Positions 8,424-17,915 of a DNA stretch of 64,000 bases are shown piece by piece (the first letter of the stretch is position 1; each line of letters begins with the position of its first letter). The DNA is from Mesorhizobium loti R88b. GTDB taxonomy: Bacteria; Pseudomonadota; Alphaproteobacteria; Rhizobiales; Rhizobiaceae. Both the position numbers and the translations under genes were made by a program. The stretch is from assembly GCF_013170845.1 (NCBI RefSeq), contig NZ_CP033367.1, positions 3,349,001 through 3,413,000 of the forward strand. Reading direction: 5' to 3'. A model generated the notes under the pieces. That model did not search any database. It was not told the origin of the DNA and worked only from the letters and a program-made list of their open reading frames with translations.

Positions 8424-9323
8424 CTAGACTGACGCCCTTTCCCCCGCATTGAGCAGCCATTGCCGCACGGCTTGCGTCGGCTCGGGATGGCGTTGTTTTC
8501 TCGGCATCACGACATAAAAATCCTGCGTGCCGCGGATTTCGCCGCTGACCGGCTGGACCAGGCGGCCGGCGGCGAGGTCGGCGGCGACGAGGAAGCGGCT
8601 GGCCAGCGCGATGCCCTGGCCGGCGATGGCGGCGTCGATGGCGAGGCTGGTCTGGTTGAAGCGCATGCGTTTGAGCTCCGTCGTCATCTTCAGGCCGACC
8701 GCCTTTTCCATGAATTCCGGCCACAGATTGTGCGCATCGTGCAGCAGGACGTGATGCTGGATTTCGGCCGCGGCGATTTCGGTCGTGCCGACCGGCAGCA
8801 GGGCCGGGCTGCAGATGGCGATGATCTGCTGGGGAAACAGCAGGTCGACCATCAGGCCGGCGCCGAAGGGCGGGCGGCCTTGCCTGACCGCGATGTCGAC
8901 GCCGTCGGCCTGGAAACTCGACAGGCTCTCGCTGGCCAGCACGCGCAGGTCGACAAGTGGATTGTGCGCCACGAAATCCTGCAGCCTGGGGATCAGCCAT
9001 TTGGTGGCGAAGCTCGGCGTCACGCTGATCGTCAGCCGTGCCGGCTCGGGGCGCAGCAGCAGGGTCGCCTCCGAGATCAGGTCGAAGGCGCGGCGGATGT
9101 TGGGCACATAGGCTCGGCCTTCATCGGTCAACGCCAGGCCGCGCGACAGACGCTCGAACAGTTTTGTGCCGAGATGGGCCTCCAGCCCGCGAATGTGCTG
9201 GGCGACCGCCCCTTGCGTGACGTTCAGCTCCTCGGCGGCGATGCGGAAGTTGAGATGGCGCGCCGAGGCCTCGAAGGCGCGCAGCGCATTCAGCGGCGGC
9301 AGGCTCAGGAACGCTTCGGGCAT
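8424..9323 (-). CDS. LysR family regulator, GcvA-like
   Basis: 299 residues. The N-terminal LysR helix-turn-helix reads LNALRAFEASARHLNF then AAEELNVTQGAVAQHIRGLE, the GcvA/AmpR-like subgroup. An effector-binding periplasmic-fold domain follows (~95-295). It sits between the FAD oxidase (same strand) and a divergent SDR gene. The 127-bp divergent region holds a perfect GGTTCGAACC palindrome at 9360-9369 that may be part of its operator. Inferred target: the SDR and/or the oxidase. Confidence 0.88.
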   Translation of the reverse strand: MPEAFLSLPPLNALRAFEASARHLNFRIAAEELNVTQGAVAQHIRGLEAHLGTKLFERLSRGLALTDEGRAYVPNIRRAFDLISEATLLLRPEPARLTISVTPSFATKWLIPRLQDFVAHNPLVDLRVLASESLSSFQADGVDIAVRQGRPPFGAGLMVDLLFPQQIIAICSPALLPVGTTEIAAAEIQHHVLLHDAHNLWPEFMEKAVGLKMTTELKRMRFNQTSLAIDAAIAGQGIALASRFLVAADLAAGRLVQPVSGEIRGTQDFYVVMPRKQRHPEPTQAVRQWLLNAGERASV

Positions 9324-9359
9324 GCAGGAGTTTTTCTACTGGTTGATTTCAGGCATTCT

Positions 9360-9369
9360 GGTTCGAACC
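9360..9369. promoter_or_regulatory. palindrome in LysR/SDR divergent region
   Basis: GGTTCGAACC is a perfect 10-bp palindrome midway between the divergent LysR and SDR starts. Outer CTGGTT (9339) and AACCAG (9376) arms flank it. It is a candidate LysR contact site; binding is inferred from position only. Confidence 0.35.
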
Positions 9370-9450
9370 CAACGGAAAAACCAGCTATATCACTGCTCAA
9401 ATCCCGAAAACACCGCTTGCGGTGCCTGCCAACCCCGAGAGGAAAATCCG

Positions 9451-10155
9451 ATGAGTGTAGAAAAAGTAGCCGTTGTCGTGGCCGGTGGCAGCGGCATGGG
9501 TGCGGCGGCAGCAAAGCGGCTGGCGGCGGATGGCTTCAAGGTCGCCATCCTGTCCTCGTCGGGCAAGGGCGAGGCGCTGGCCAAGGAGTTGGGCGGGCTC
9601 GGCGTCACCGGCTCCAACCAGTCGAACGAGGACCTGCAGCGGCTCGTCGACCTGACGCTCGAAAAGTGGGGCCGCATCGACGTGTTGGTCAACAGCGGCG
9701 GCCACGGGCCGCGCGCGCCGATTCTCGACATCACGGACGAGCAATGGCACACCGGCATGGATGTCTACCTGCTCAACGTCGTCAGGCCGGTGCGCATCGT
9801 GGCGCCGCAGATGGTCAAGCAGAAAGGCGGCGCCATCATCAACATCTCGACCGCCTGGGTCGCCGAGCCGAACGCGATGTTCCCGACCTCGGCCGTGTTC
9901 CGCGCCGGCCTTGCCGCCTACACCAAGATCTTCGCCAACACTTATGCCGCCGACAATGTGCGCATGAACAATGTGCTGCCCGGCTGGATCGACAGCTTGC
10001 CGGCGACCGAAGAGCGCCGCGACAACGTGCCGATGCAGCGCTACGGCACGAGCGAGGAAGTGGCGGCGACGATTGCTTTCCTGGCTTCGGAAGGCGCTGG
10101 CTATATCACCGGGCAGAACATCCGTGTCGATGGGGGTGTTATCCGGGCGCTGTGA
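9451..10155 (+). CDS. SDR family protein lacking the YxxxK catalytic pair
   Basis: A 234-residue Rossmann-fold SDR. It has a glycine-rich loop GGSGMGAAAA (~10-19), a N-S-G-G motif in place of NNAG, and a serine in NISTAW. Where classical SDRs carry Y-x3-K it reads MFPTSAVFRAG, so Tyr is replaced by Phe or lost and Lys by Ala. The C-terminal ITGQNIRVDGG is normal. This matches the atypical SDR branch with an S-x3-R pattern. Activity, if any, cannot use the standard proton relay. It is divergent from the GcvA-like regulator. A GAGAGG site precedes the ATG. Confidence 0.85.
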   Translation: MSVEKVAVVVAGGSGMGAAAAKRLAADGFKVAILSSSGKGEALAKELGGLGVTGSNQSNEDLQRLVDLTLEKWGRIDVLVNSGGHGPRAPILDITDEQWHTGMDVYLLNVVRPVRIVAPQMVKQKGGAIINISTAWVAEPNAMFPTSAVFRAGLAAYTKIFANTYAADNVRMNNVLPGWIDSLPATEERRDNVPMQRYGTSEEVAATIAFLASEGAGYITGQNIRVDGGVIRAL

Positions 10156-10278
10156 GGCAGGCAGGTGCCGCATCTCGGCGGGCACTGATATCAAGCGGTG
10201 GTCGGACCCGGCTGCGGCGTTCGACCATTGCGCGATATGCTTCGAACGGTCATCCTTGGCCCATAGAGAGGAGGGACC

Positions 10279-10728
10279 ATGTCTGACACTTTTCTGCGCC
10301 TGGTTCCGACTGACGCACACTGGCATCCCGACGAAGCGGCTGCCACGGCAGCCGTGAAGATTGCGCGCGGATTGTTCCCGCTGACCGAGCATGTCGCCGT
10401 CGAATACGAGGAAGGCGTGACGTTCTTCGACGCCGGAGCCAACACGGAAAGCATCCATTGCTCGTTCTGCGGCAGCGATCTGGAGGACTGGTGGGGCGAG
10501 GCAATGGATCAGGCCGCCGGGTCACGCTTCGAAAACCTTTCGGTCACCACGCCATGTTGTCACAAGGCCACCTCGCTGAACGATTTGCGCTATGTCTGGC
10601 CGGCGGCGTTCGGGGTCTGCGCGCTGACCGTGGTGAATCCCGGTGTGGCCTCCCTGGCCAGCGAGCAATTGCGGACGATCGAGCAAGCCATGGGCTCGCC
10701 TCTAAAGGTCATCTGGCAGCATTTGTGA
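10279..10728 (+). CDS. hypothetical protein with Cys pairs
   Basis: 149 residues, with the ATG preceded by a strong GAGAGGAGG site. CSFC at 61-64 and CCH at 93-95 could form a zinc ribbon. No family is recognised. The protein is acidic and soluble, with no signal peptide. It lies 33 bp upstream of another unknown gene on the same strand, so the two are probably co-transcribed. The pairing recalls immunity-type accessory genes, but no toxin gene is nearby. Confidence 0.72.
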   Translation: MSDTFLRLVPTDAHWHPDEAAATAAVKIARGLFPLTEHVAVEYEEGVTFFDAGANTESIHCSFCGSDLEDWWGEAMDQAAGSRFENLSVTTPCCHKATSLNDLRYVWPAAFGVCALTVVNPGVASLASEQLRTIEQAMGSPLKVIWQHL

Positions 10729-10761
10729 GACTCAGTTGATAGCAGGCATCGGAGGCATGGC

Positions 10762-11421
10762 GTGACGAGCTTTCTGAGTGAGGTCGAGCGTACGTTTCCC
10801 TCACTTCTGCGAATGCCGGAAGAATTGCAGATGGCACTTCAGTGGATGGAGGAAAACGGCTTTGTTCGAAACCACTCCATTCGCTTTGCTTCGCTGTACC
10901 CGGCGACGGTGGAGCAAAGACAGGGAATAAGTCGTACCCATTTTACCGTCGTCGATCCTGACCTGATGAGAGCTTGGCTTGGCAATGACGATGCTTCGGC
11001 GACGGGACGAGTTGCGCCCTTCATCGTTACAGGTGGCGAGGGGTCGCAGGCCGGAATCTGGATGGACGACAACGGCGTGCAGCGCTTCGTGCATCTGGGA
11101 TCCGGATCAGGATCGACCTTGTCCTGTGTGCTGGCGGACAATGCCGTCGATTTCTTGCGCTTGCTAGCCATCGGCTACGAAGAAATCTGCTGGCCCGAAG
11201 TCTTCACACTGACGCCTGAGGACGCCTACACAAATGAGCATCGCGGGGATGAGCACGCTATTCCTTACCGCGCGCCCGTCGAGTTCAGGCATTGGGTCGA
11301 ATCCACTTTTCATGTGACTGTGCCAAGGACTGCTTCCGAGATCGTCACGTGCGTGGCGAATATGGATGCAGCCTTTTCGGACGATCCGTTCTGGCAATGG
11401 GCTCGAAAGGCAGCCGGATGA
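10762..11421 (+). CDS. hypothetical protein, possibly SUKH/SMI1-like
   Basis: 219 residues from a GTG start, chosen because GGAGG lies 6 bases upstream. The middle reads GIWMDDNGVQRFVHLGSGSG and DFLRLLAIGYEEICW, which resembles SMI1/KNR4 (SUKH) proteins in pattern only. C-terminal PFWQWARKAAG follows. It is likely co-transcribed with the Cys-pair protein upstream. Function unknown. Confidence 0.7.
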   Translation: MTSFLSEVERTFPSLLRMPEELQMALQWMEENGFVRNHSIRFASLYPATVEQRQGISRTHFTVVDPDLMRAWLGNDDASATGRVAPFIVTGGEGSQAGIWMDDNGVQRFVHLGSGSGSTLSCVLADNAVDFLRLLAIGYEEICWPEVFTLTPEDAYTNEHRGDEHAIPYRAPVEFRHWVESTFHVTVPRTASEIVTCVANMDAAFSDDPFWQWARKAAG

Positions 11422-11529
11422 TCGTGCTGGCTGAAGCTCCTGTGCTCAAGTCGACAGGTCGCCGAGAAGCCGGCGGAGTTGAGGGCGAACGCGGACGCGC
11501 AGTAATAGCCGGCTAGCGCTCCACGCTGC

Positions 11530-13965
11530 CTATGCGGTCAAGGCCTCTGGCTGTTCGAAAAGCGTATGAAGCTCGGAGACCGGCATTGGGCGGCCAAACA
11601 ACCAGCCCTGCACATCCGTGCAGCCATTCTCCCGGACCAGGCGATACTGGTCTTCGGTCTCGACGCCTTCGGCAGTCGTCGTCATGCCGAGCGTGGTGCC
11701 GAGTTCGGCGACGGCCTTGACGATCGCCCTGCTTTCGCTGCTCTCGCACATCAGGCTGACGAAGCTGCGGTCGATCTTGATGCGGTTGAACGGGAACGAC
11801 CTGAGATAGCTTAGCGACGAATAGCCAGTGCCGAAATCGTCCATGGCTATGGAGATGCCGAGGTCGCGCAGGCTGTGCAGCGTTCTCACCGTGTTTTCGT
11901 TGTTCGCCAGCAGCACCGACTCGGTGATCTCCAGTTCGAGCCGCGACGGAAGCAGGCCGGAAGCCGCGAGCGCCGAAGCAACCTGAAGCGATAGTCCCTG
12001 CTGCTTGAACTGGGCCGGCGAGAGATTGACCGCGACCTTGACGTGCAGGGGCCATTTCGCGGCGTCGGCGCAGGCACGCCGCAGGATCCACTCGCCAAGC
12101 GCATCGATGACAGACGTTTCCTCGGCCAACTGGATGAACTCCGACGGCTGCAGCAGACCGAGGCGCGGATGGTTCCATCGCACCAGCGCTTCGAAGCCGG
12201 TGAGTTTGGAGGTCTTGGCATCATGCAGCGGTTGATAGTGCAGAACGAACTGCTCTCTGGTCACGCCGAGAGCCAGTTCGGATTCCAGCAGGCGCCGCTC
12301 CTGCAGCCTTGCATCCATTCCCGGCTCGAACGACCTGCAGGTGCCACGACCCTCCATCTTGGCCTTGTACAGAGCAAGGTCGGCATTGCGGATAAGGGTT
12401 TCCGAACGTTGCCCGTCGTCGGGGAAGACGGCGATCCCGATGCTGCCGCCGATGTTGATCTTGTGGCCCTGGATGGAGAATTCGTCGGACAGGGCATGAA
12501 TGACGCGGCTTGCCAGCACGCCGGCCTCGTCGTTGCCGTCGAGCAGGAGCTGAAGGATGACGAACTCGTCGCCGCCTATTCGCGCCACCATGGCGGTTTC
12601 GCCGGCATGCTGTTTCAACCGCTTCGCCACCGCCCCGAGAAGCTCGTCGCCGACCGGATGGCCAAGCGTGTCATTGACCGGCTTGAAACGGTCGAGGTCG
12701 ACGCAATGGACCGCCAGCTTCTCGCCATCCCTGAGGCTTCTCAGCGCTTCGTCCATGGTGTCGGCCAGGAGGCCCCGGTTGGGCAGGCCGGTGAGAATGT
12801 CATGCGTGGCGAGGTGTTGGATCTCGGCGGTGCGTTCCTCGACCCGCAGTTCCAACGTCTCGGCGGCATTCGCCTGCATCATCATTGCGCGCCCGATCGC
12901 ATACCAGCAGGCCAGCGCCAGCAGCGTGACCACGGCGACCGCCGCATAGCCGGCCAACTCGAATTCCCGCACGGACTGGGCGTCCATGTTGGCGTCGAAC
13001 CGGCTGTTGGGAAAACCAGCCCAAAGACGCCATGCGCTTCTGGGATCGTTGAGCGAGAGCGGGATGACTTCGGAATAGATCAGGTTGGGGTCGGCCGCCG
13101 TGAAGGCACGGGAATCGGCCGCGAGCGCCGTCGACATCTTGTGCTGGTCGGATTCGAAGCCGTAGCCCGAATTGGCGATGACGTAGTCGGTGCTCGGCAA
13201 GAGTTTGCGCAGCGCCGAGGTGAGCATGATCGCCGAGACGGAGCCGCGCAGGCTGCCGTCCTGGCCGAACACCGGAACCGAGAGGATGAAGCCGGAGCGA
13301 TCGGCATCATTGCCGGTATGAATGAAATCGGTGTTGTCGCAGGTGATGAGCTCCTTGGTGCCGATGATCGGCACGTTGAGCCCGTCGATGTCGCTTGAAT
13401 TGGGATAGTTCGCCTTCAGCCAGGTAAGCTGCTTGGCCAGCTCATGGTATTCATAGGTTTCGACCTCTTCCGGCGGGCGGGTCAGCGCATCCTCATCGAG
13501 CTTTGCGTGCTTGGCGCCGCCGGCGGCATCGGATCTCGCCTTGGCATTGACGATCAGCTGGTCGAACTGGAGGATCGGCTCCTCGAGCTTGCCGGTTTCG
13601 GCATCGAAGCGGTCCGGGTCGAAATCCAGCGGCAGGAAGTAGACCTCGGAAATCGAGACGTTGTTGGCGAGGTTGTTGTAGATCTGCTGGATCGTCGCGC
13701 GGCCCTCATCGCCAAGGTTCGTGCCATGCCGGTCGAGGTTGCGGACGCTTGGCAGGTAGCTCAGCGTGCGCACATTCTCGTAGACGGCCCGCAAGGCGTC
13801 TTCCACCGTTTTGGCTGTCGTCCTGGCCGCCGCCTGGGAGTTTTCGATATAGCGTTGCCTGGCCAGCGCGTAGTCGCGCTGGCTGTCGATGCGCAGCGCC
13901 ACCAGCATCACCGCGCCGGTCAACAGGATTATAACAAATCCGGCGGCTCGCCTGAATGTGTTCAT
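11530..13965 (-). CDS. membrane GGDEF-EAL c-di-GMP protein
   Basis: 811 residues from the ATG at 13965 (the frame allows a start 12 codons earlier, but nothing supports it). Membrane segment ~8-26, a periplasmic sensor domain of Cache type to ~335, and a second membrane segment ~340-360. A GGDEF domain with intact RIGGDEF (~460-466) and an EAL domain with intact F-EAL-VRW (~590) follow, including the DDFGTGYSSLSYL and AEGVET motifs. Both domains look catalytically competent, so it could make or break c-di-GMP in response to an extracellular signal. It stands alone on this strand. Confidence 0.92.
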   Translation of the reverse strand: MNTFRRAAGFVIILLTGAVMLVALRIDSQRDYALARQRYIENSQAAARTTAKTVEDALRAVYENVRTLSYLPSVRNLDRHGTNLGDEGRATIQQIYNNLANNVSISEVYFLPLDFDPDRFDAETGKLEEPILQFDQLIVNAKARSDAAGGAKHAKLDEDALTRPPEEVETYEYHELAKQLTWLKANYPNSSDIDGLNVPIIGTKELITCDNTDFIHTGNDADRSGFILSVPVFGQDGSLRGSVSAIMLTSALRKLLPSTDYVIANSGYGFESDQHKMSTALAADSRAFTAADPNLIYSEVIPLSLNDPRSAWRLWAGFPNSRFDANMDAQSVREFELAGYAAVAVVTLLALACWYAIGRAMMMQANAAETLELRVEERTAEIQHLATHDILTGLPNRGLLADTMDEALRSLRDGEKLAVHCVDLDRFKPVNDTLGHPVGDELLGAVAKRLKQHAGETAMVARIGGDEFVILQLLLDGNDEAGVLASRVIHALSDEFSIQGHKINIGGSIGIAVFPDDGQRSETLIRNADLALYKAKMEGRGTCRSFEPGMDARLQERRLLESELALGVTREQFVLHYQPLHDAKTSKLTGFEALVRWNHPRLGLLQPSEFIQLAEETSVIDALGEWILRRACADAAKWPLHVKVAVNLSPAQFKQQGLSLQVASALAASGLLPSRLELEITESVLLANNENTVRTLHSLRDLGISIAMDDFGTGYSSLSYLRSFPFNRIKIDRSFVSLMCESSESRAIVKAVAELGTTLGMTTTAEGVETEDQYRLVRENGCTDVQGWLFGRPMPVSELHTLFEQPEALTA

Positions 13966-14128
13966 CGGTATCCAACCCTCGGGTGGCAAGGGATACCGCA
14001 TTGCGGTTTAGGAAGGGCTAATGGAATAGGTCTTTCTTTACAGCTTTCGAGTGTTGCCGCGCATCGAATCCGGCAGGGTCGAGACCCCAATTTTTCGCGG
14101 GCGGCCAGGCCAAACCGGGCAAGGCGGC

Positions 14129-15397
14129 TCAGTTCGCTGGCGCTGCCTGCTGGTCGGCATCGGTGAGCGTGCCGAGAAAGGCGACGATGTCGTCGATCTC
14201 GGCGTCGTTGAGCGCCGGCCTGTCGCCGGGCTTTTTGCCATTGAAGGGCGGATCCTGATTCAAGTTCGGCCAGTAAGCCTTTGGCAGATCGTCATATTTT
14301 CTGACGGTGCCGTCGGCATTTCTGGGGTACCAATGGCCTGGATCCGTATCGCGGGTGGCGTAGAAGGCGACCGCGTCGCGCAGCGTGTGGAAGGTGCCAT
14401 TGTGGAAGAAGCTCTTGCGCAGCGCGACATTGCGCAGCGTCGGCGTCTTGAACAGGCCGCAATATTCGGACCGGCCACGAAAATCGGTGCGCAGCGGGCC
14501 GCACAGGCCGAGATCGATATAGGCGGGATCGGCATTGGCCGGGATGGAAGCGTTGCGCGGCACGGCGATGGCGATCAGGCCGAAATCGGTGAATTGCGGC
14601 GGCTCGCCGTCATTGGCCGGTTCACTCAGATGACAGCTGGCGCAATTGCCCTTGGTCTCGTCCTCGAACAGCGCACGGCCGCGCATTTCCTGCGTCGTGA
14701 GCTCAGCCTTGCCGGCGAGGAAGGCGTCGTAGCGGCTGGAATAAGGATAGAAGTCGGCGGCACTCTGCTCGAAGGTGCCGAGTGCCTCGGCTGCTGCGTC
14801 GAAGGCATCGCGGGGATGGTCGAAGACGTCGCCGCCGAAGGTTGCCTTGAACTCACCGGCATAGGCTGACTTGCGCAAGGCTGATGTGACGGCGGCCTCA
14901 TCCTTGTTGGCCATCTCGAAGGGCGAGAGTAGCGGGATCTTCGCCTGGTCCCTGCCGTGGTCGGCGCGGCCGTCCCAGGTCAGGCCGCCGGTCGGGCCAT
15001 TGTCGACGCTCTCGTCACCCTCGTCGTCGGAATCGTAGAAATGCTCGGTGAAGGCGGGTGCGGCCTGGAGATAGCGCAGCGAGGGAACGGCGCGCACGCC
15101 CGGCTGATCGACGTTCGGCCCGCCCATTTCGACCGGCGCCGAGGCCGGGCCGAAGGCATGATGCGGATCATGGCAGGATGAACAGGCCTGCCTGCCCGAG
15201 GCCGACAGCGCCGGGTCGAAGAACATTTTTTTGCCAAGCGCGGTGAGTGCCTGGGCGCGGGCGAAGGCGTCGGCGCGCGATAGCGGGCCGGGGTGGACGG
15301 TGCCGGTTCCGGCGCTGACTGTCGTGGCAGAGGAGATCGCGGCGATGGCCAGCATCGATGCCGCGATGGCGCGTTTTTTCCATTGTGCTGCTGGCAT
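14129..15397 (-). CDS. exported di-haem cytochrome c peroxidase family protein
   Basis: 422 residues with a signal peptide (basic KKR, then AIAASMLAIAAISSATTVSA). Two haem motifs are seen: CSSCH (~69-73), followed by DPHHAFGP, and CASCH (~237-241). FKTPTLRNVALRKSFFHNG is the MauG/CcpA-family signature near the C-terminal haem. Such periplasmic proteins reduce peroxide or oxidise a partner. The long frame upstream of 15397 is the shadow of the plus-strand phosphoesterase gene and is excluded. It is divergent from that gene. Confidence 0.88.
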   Translation of the reverse strand: MPAAQWKKRAIAASMLAIAAISSATTVSAGTGTVHPGPLSRADAFARAQALTALGKKMFFDPALSASGRQACSSCHDPHHAFGPASAPVEMGGPNVDQPGVRAVPSLRYLQAAPAFTEHFYDSDDEGDESVDNGPTGGLTWDGRADHGRDQAKIPLLSPFEMANKDEAAVTSALRKSAYAGEFKATFGGDVFDHPRDAFDAAAEALGTFEQSAADFYPYSSRYDAFLAGKAELTTQEMRGRALFEDETKGNCASCHLSEPANDGEPPQFTDFGLIAIAVPRNASIPANADPAYIDLGLCGPLRTDFRGRSEYCGLFKTPTLRNVALRKSFFHNGTFHTLRDAVAFYATRDTDPGHWYPRNADGTVRKYDDLPKAYWPNLNQDPPFNGKKPGDRPALNDAEIDDIVAFLGTLTDADQQAAPAN

Positions 15398-15616
15398 GTC
15401 GGCTGGTCCGTTTCTGTTCCGCCAATGTGGGACTGGGTTTGCTACGAATTGATGACCGTGCGTCTCGACTGCTCGTTCGGATAGGTCGTGATCCGTCGCG
15501 CCCCCTCTGTCCCGCCGACATTTCCTGCTATCCACACGCATCCGCCGAGATGTCACAAAGCTGACAAGCACCAGTCCTAGCGTCCAAAAGTTCCTCCAGC
15601 CACGAGGCGTCTTCCC

Positions 15617-17149
15617 ATGACCAGGTCCTTTCTCTCGCTCTGCCTTGCCTCCACGGCCTTGGCATCGTTCGCCAACGCGGCCCATGCCGCCCCTCCCGGC
15701 TACGACAAGATCGACACCGTCGTCGTCCTCTATGCCGAGAACCGCAGCTTCGATAATCTCTATGGCGGCTTTCCCGGCGCCAATGGGCTGGCCAATGTCT
15801 CGGCCGACCAGGCGCGCCAGCTCGACCGTGACGGCAAGCCCCTCACCGAACTGCCGCCGGCCTGGGGCGGGCTGACCGCCAAGGGGGTGACGCCACCGGT
15901 GACCGAGGCGCAGTCGGCGCATCTCGCCAATGCCAGCTTCGCCATCGACGATGCCAGCGGCTTCAACGAGAAGACATCGGTCGTCACGCGCGACCTCTGG
16001 CATCGCTTCTACCAGGAGCAGATGCAGATCGATGCGGGCAAGAACGACAAGTTCGTCGCCTGGGCCGATTCCGGCGGTCTCGTCATGGGCCACTATGATG
16101 GCTCCGGCCTGCCGATGTGGGCGGTGGCGAAGAAATACGTCTTGGCCGACAATTTCTTCCAGGGCGCCTTCGGCGGCTCCTTCCTCAACCATTTCCAGCT
16201 CGCCTGCGCCTGCGCGCCGGTCTATCCGCACGCCGACACCAGCCCGGTGAAGGGGCAGATCGCCGTCGTCGAGGCCGATGGCAAGACGCTGAAGGTGGCC
16301 GACAATTCGCCGGCCTCGGCCCTTGGCGGCGCGCCGAAATTCGTCAATGACGGCGCCATCACGCCCGATTTCTACGCCGTCAACACCATGCAGCCGCCCT
16401 ATCAGCCGAGCAACAACAAGCCGGCCGAGGGCGGCGACAAGGCGCTGGCCGATCCGTCCGTGGCAAGCACGCTGCCGCCGCAGCATGACATCACCATCGG
16501 CGACCTCTTGTCCCTGAAGGGGATCGACTGGGCCTGGTACGCCGGCGCCTGGCAGGCCACGCTCGACGGCAAGAACGCGACGCCGGTGCCGAACTTCCAG
16601 TTCCACCACCAGCCGTTCAACTATTTCGCGGCTTACGCGCCAGGTACAGCCGCGCGGACCGAACATCTCAGGGACGGTGGCCTGGATGGCACCGAGTTCA
16701 TCAAGGCTATCGACGACGGCAAGCTGCCGGCCGTCAGCTTCTACAAGCCGCAAGGCAATCTCAACGAGCACTCGGGCTATGCCGATGTGACATCGGGCGA
16801 CCAGCATCTGGCCGATCTCGTTGCGCATCTGGAGAAGAGCCCGCAATGGGGCCACATGCTGGTCGTCGTCACCTATGATGAGAATGGCGGCTTCTGGGAT
16901 CATGTCGCGCCGCCCAAGGCCGACCGCTGGGGCCCGGGCAACCGCATCCCGGCCTTCATCATCTCGCCCTATGCGAAGATGGGCACGGTCGACCACACGC
17001 AATACGACACGACGTCGATCCTGCGCTTCATCACCGCGCGCTACGATCTGCCGGTACTTTCAGGCATCGTCGCCCGCGACAAGGCGCTGGCCGTCAACGG
17101 CGAGCCGCCGATGGGCGATCTGAGTGCGGCGCTCGATTTGAGCCGGTAG
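15617..17149 (+). CDS. exported phosphoesterase (AcpA/phospholipase C family)
   Basis: 510 residues. The signal peptide ends AAHA-AP (~26). The family signature YAENRSFDNLYGGFPGANG (~residues 37-55) contains the metal-binding Glu-Asn. Later metal-ligand segments are HYDGSGLPMW and VTYDENGGFWDHVAPP (~418-433), then RIPAFIISPYAK. The family (PF04185) includes acid phosphatases and phospholipases C; the size and the absence of the long C-terminal repeats of PLC favour the acid phosphatase AcpA branch. It acts in the periplasm or outside, perhaps for phosphate scavenging. No Pho box was identified in the 219-bp divergent region. Confidence 0.88.
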   Translation: MTRSFLSLCLASTALASFANAAHAAPPGYDKIDTVVVLYAENRSFDNLYGGFPGANGLANVSADQARQLDRDGKPLTELPPAWGGLTAKGVTPPVTEAQSAHLANASFAIDDASGFNEKTSVVTRDLWHRFYQEQMQIDAGKNDKFVAWADSGGLVMGHYDGSGLPMWAVAKKYVLADNFFQGAFGGSFLNHFQLACACAPVYPHADTSPVKGQIAVVEADGKTLKVADNSPASALGGAPKFVNDGAITPDFYAVNTMQPPYQPSNNKPAEGGDKALADPSVASTLPPQHDITIGDLLSLKGIDWAWYAGAWQATLDGKNATPVPNFQFHHQPFNYFAAYAPGTAARTEHLRDGGLDGTEFIKAIDDGKLPAVSFYKPQGNLNEHSGYADVTSGDQHLADLVAHLEKSPQWGHMLVVVTYDENGGFWDHVAPPKADRWGPGNRIPAFIISPYAKMGTVDHTQYDTTSILRFITARYDLPVLSGIVARDKALAVNGEPPMGDLSAALDLSR

Positions 17150-17213
17150 GGCAGGGCCAACAGCAAATTTGTCGCCGTGTTGCAAGGCGCGGCGGCAAGG
17201 TGCGGCTGCGTCG

Positions 17214-17810
17214 TCAGCCGCCATTCACCAGGGCAAGGATGAGCTTCTGCAGATTGCCGCCCTGGCCGAGTTCGACGCGGTCGAAATCGCGGCTTGCCTG
17301 GCGCTGCGCCTGCGAGAGTGCGGACAAGCGTTTGGTCATCTCGGTGCGGATCTTGCTGCATTTGGGGTCATCCGGGACCGTGAGGCCGACCGTCGCCGCC
17401 TCGATCTTGCGCACCATGTCGACAATGGTCGCGCCATGCACCCTTTCGTGGGCGCTGACGCCGGCCAGGAAAACCTCCCAGTTCTTCTGCACGGCCGACG
17501 GCAGCGGCGAGGTGGGGCTGGGCAAGGTGTAGGTGATGATCAGCTTGGGCTTGGCCGACACCAGCACGCAGGCGCCGCCACGCGCCTGATAATCCCTGGT
17601 CCAGGTCAGCTTGAAATTGGTGTGGGCGATGGCGCGGCCAACGCCGACATTCGGCCCGTTCTCGCCGATCGAGCGATAGAGCTCCGGTCCGGACTGACCT
17701 GAAATGGCGTAGGTCTCGACCTTCTCGACCGGCTTCCATTCGGCATGGGCGGTGAGCGGCAAGGCCATCAGCGCGACCGTCAAAAGAAACAGACGAACTC
17801 TCAACACCAC
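17214..17810 (-). CDS. exported DUF922 zinc-protease-like protein
   Basis: 198 residues with a cleavable signal (LLTVALMALPLTAHA). The core H-E-R-V-H (~residues 137-141) in SAHERVHGATIVDM is an HExxH zinc motif, characteristic of DUF922 putative secreted proteases. A TWTRDYQARGGACVL segment and a distal Cys may form a disulphide. The substrate is unknown. It is convergent with the phosphoesterase gene (64-bp gap). Confidence 0.85.
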   Translation of the reverse strand: MVLRVRLFLLTVALMALPLTAHAEWKPVEKVETYAISGQSGPELYRSIGENGPNVGVGRAIAHTNFKLTWTRDYQARGGACVLVSAKPKLIITYTLPSPTSPLPSAVQKNWEVFLAGVSAHERVHGATIVDMVRKIEAATVGLTVPDDPKCSKIRTEMTKRLSALSQAQRQASRDFDRVELGQGGNLQKLILALVNGG

Positions 17811-17915
17811 TCTCTCCAGACCGGGACCGAACAGGCAATGCCAGCGGAAAGCTTTTCCTATATGCTGCCGGCGGGTGCTGCAAATGGGTCTTGCAGAGAG
17901 ACAATGGGGGAAGTC

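Noticed and set aside
8299..9000. Upstream extension of the FAD oxidase frame
   Set aside because: It overlaps the LysR gene and shows no domain; the FAD-binding motif starts just after 8298.
12043..13398. Long plus-strand frame of 451 residues inside the GGDEF-EAL gene
   Set aside because: Antisense shadow of a gene with intact catalytic motifs.
15398..17002. N-terminal extension of ~535 residues on the peroxidase frame
   Set aside because: It overlaps the plus-strand phosphoesterase with clear family motifs, and the peroxidase has a normal signal peptide starting at 15397.
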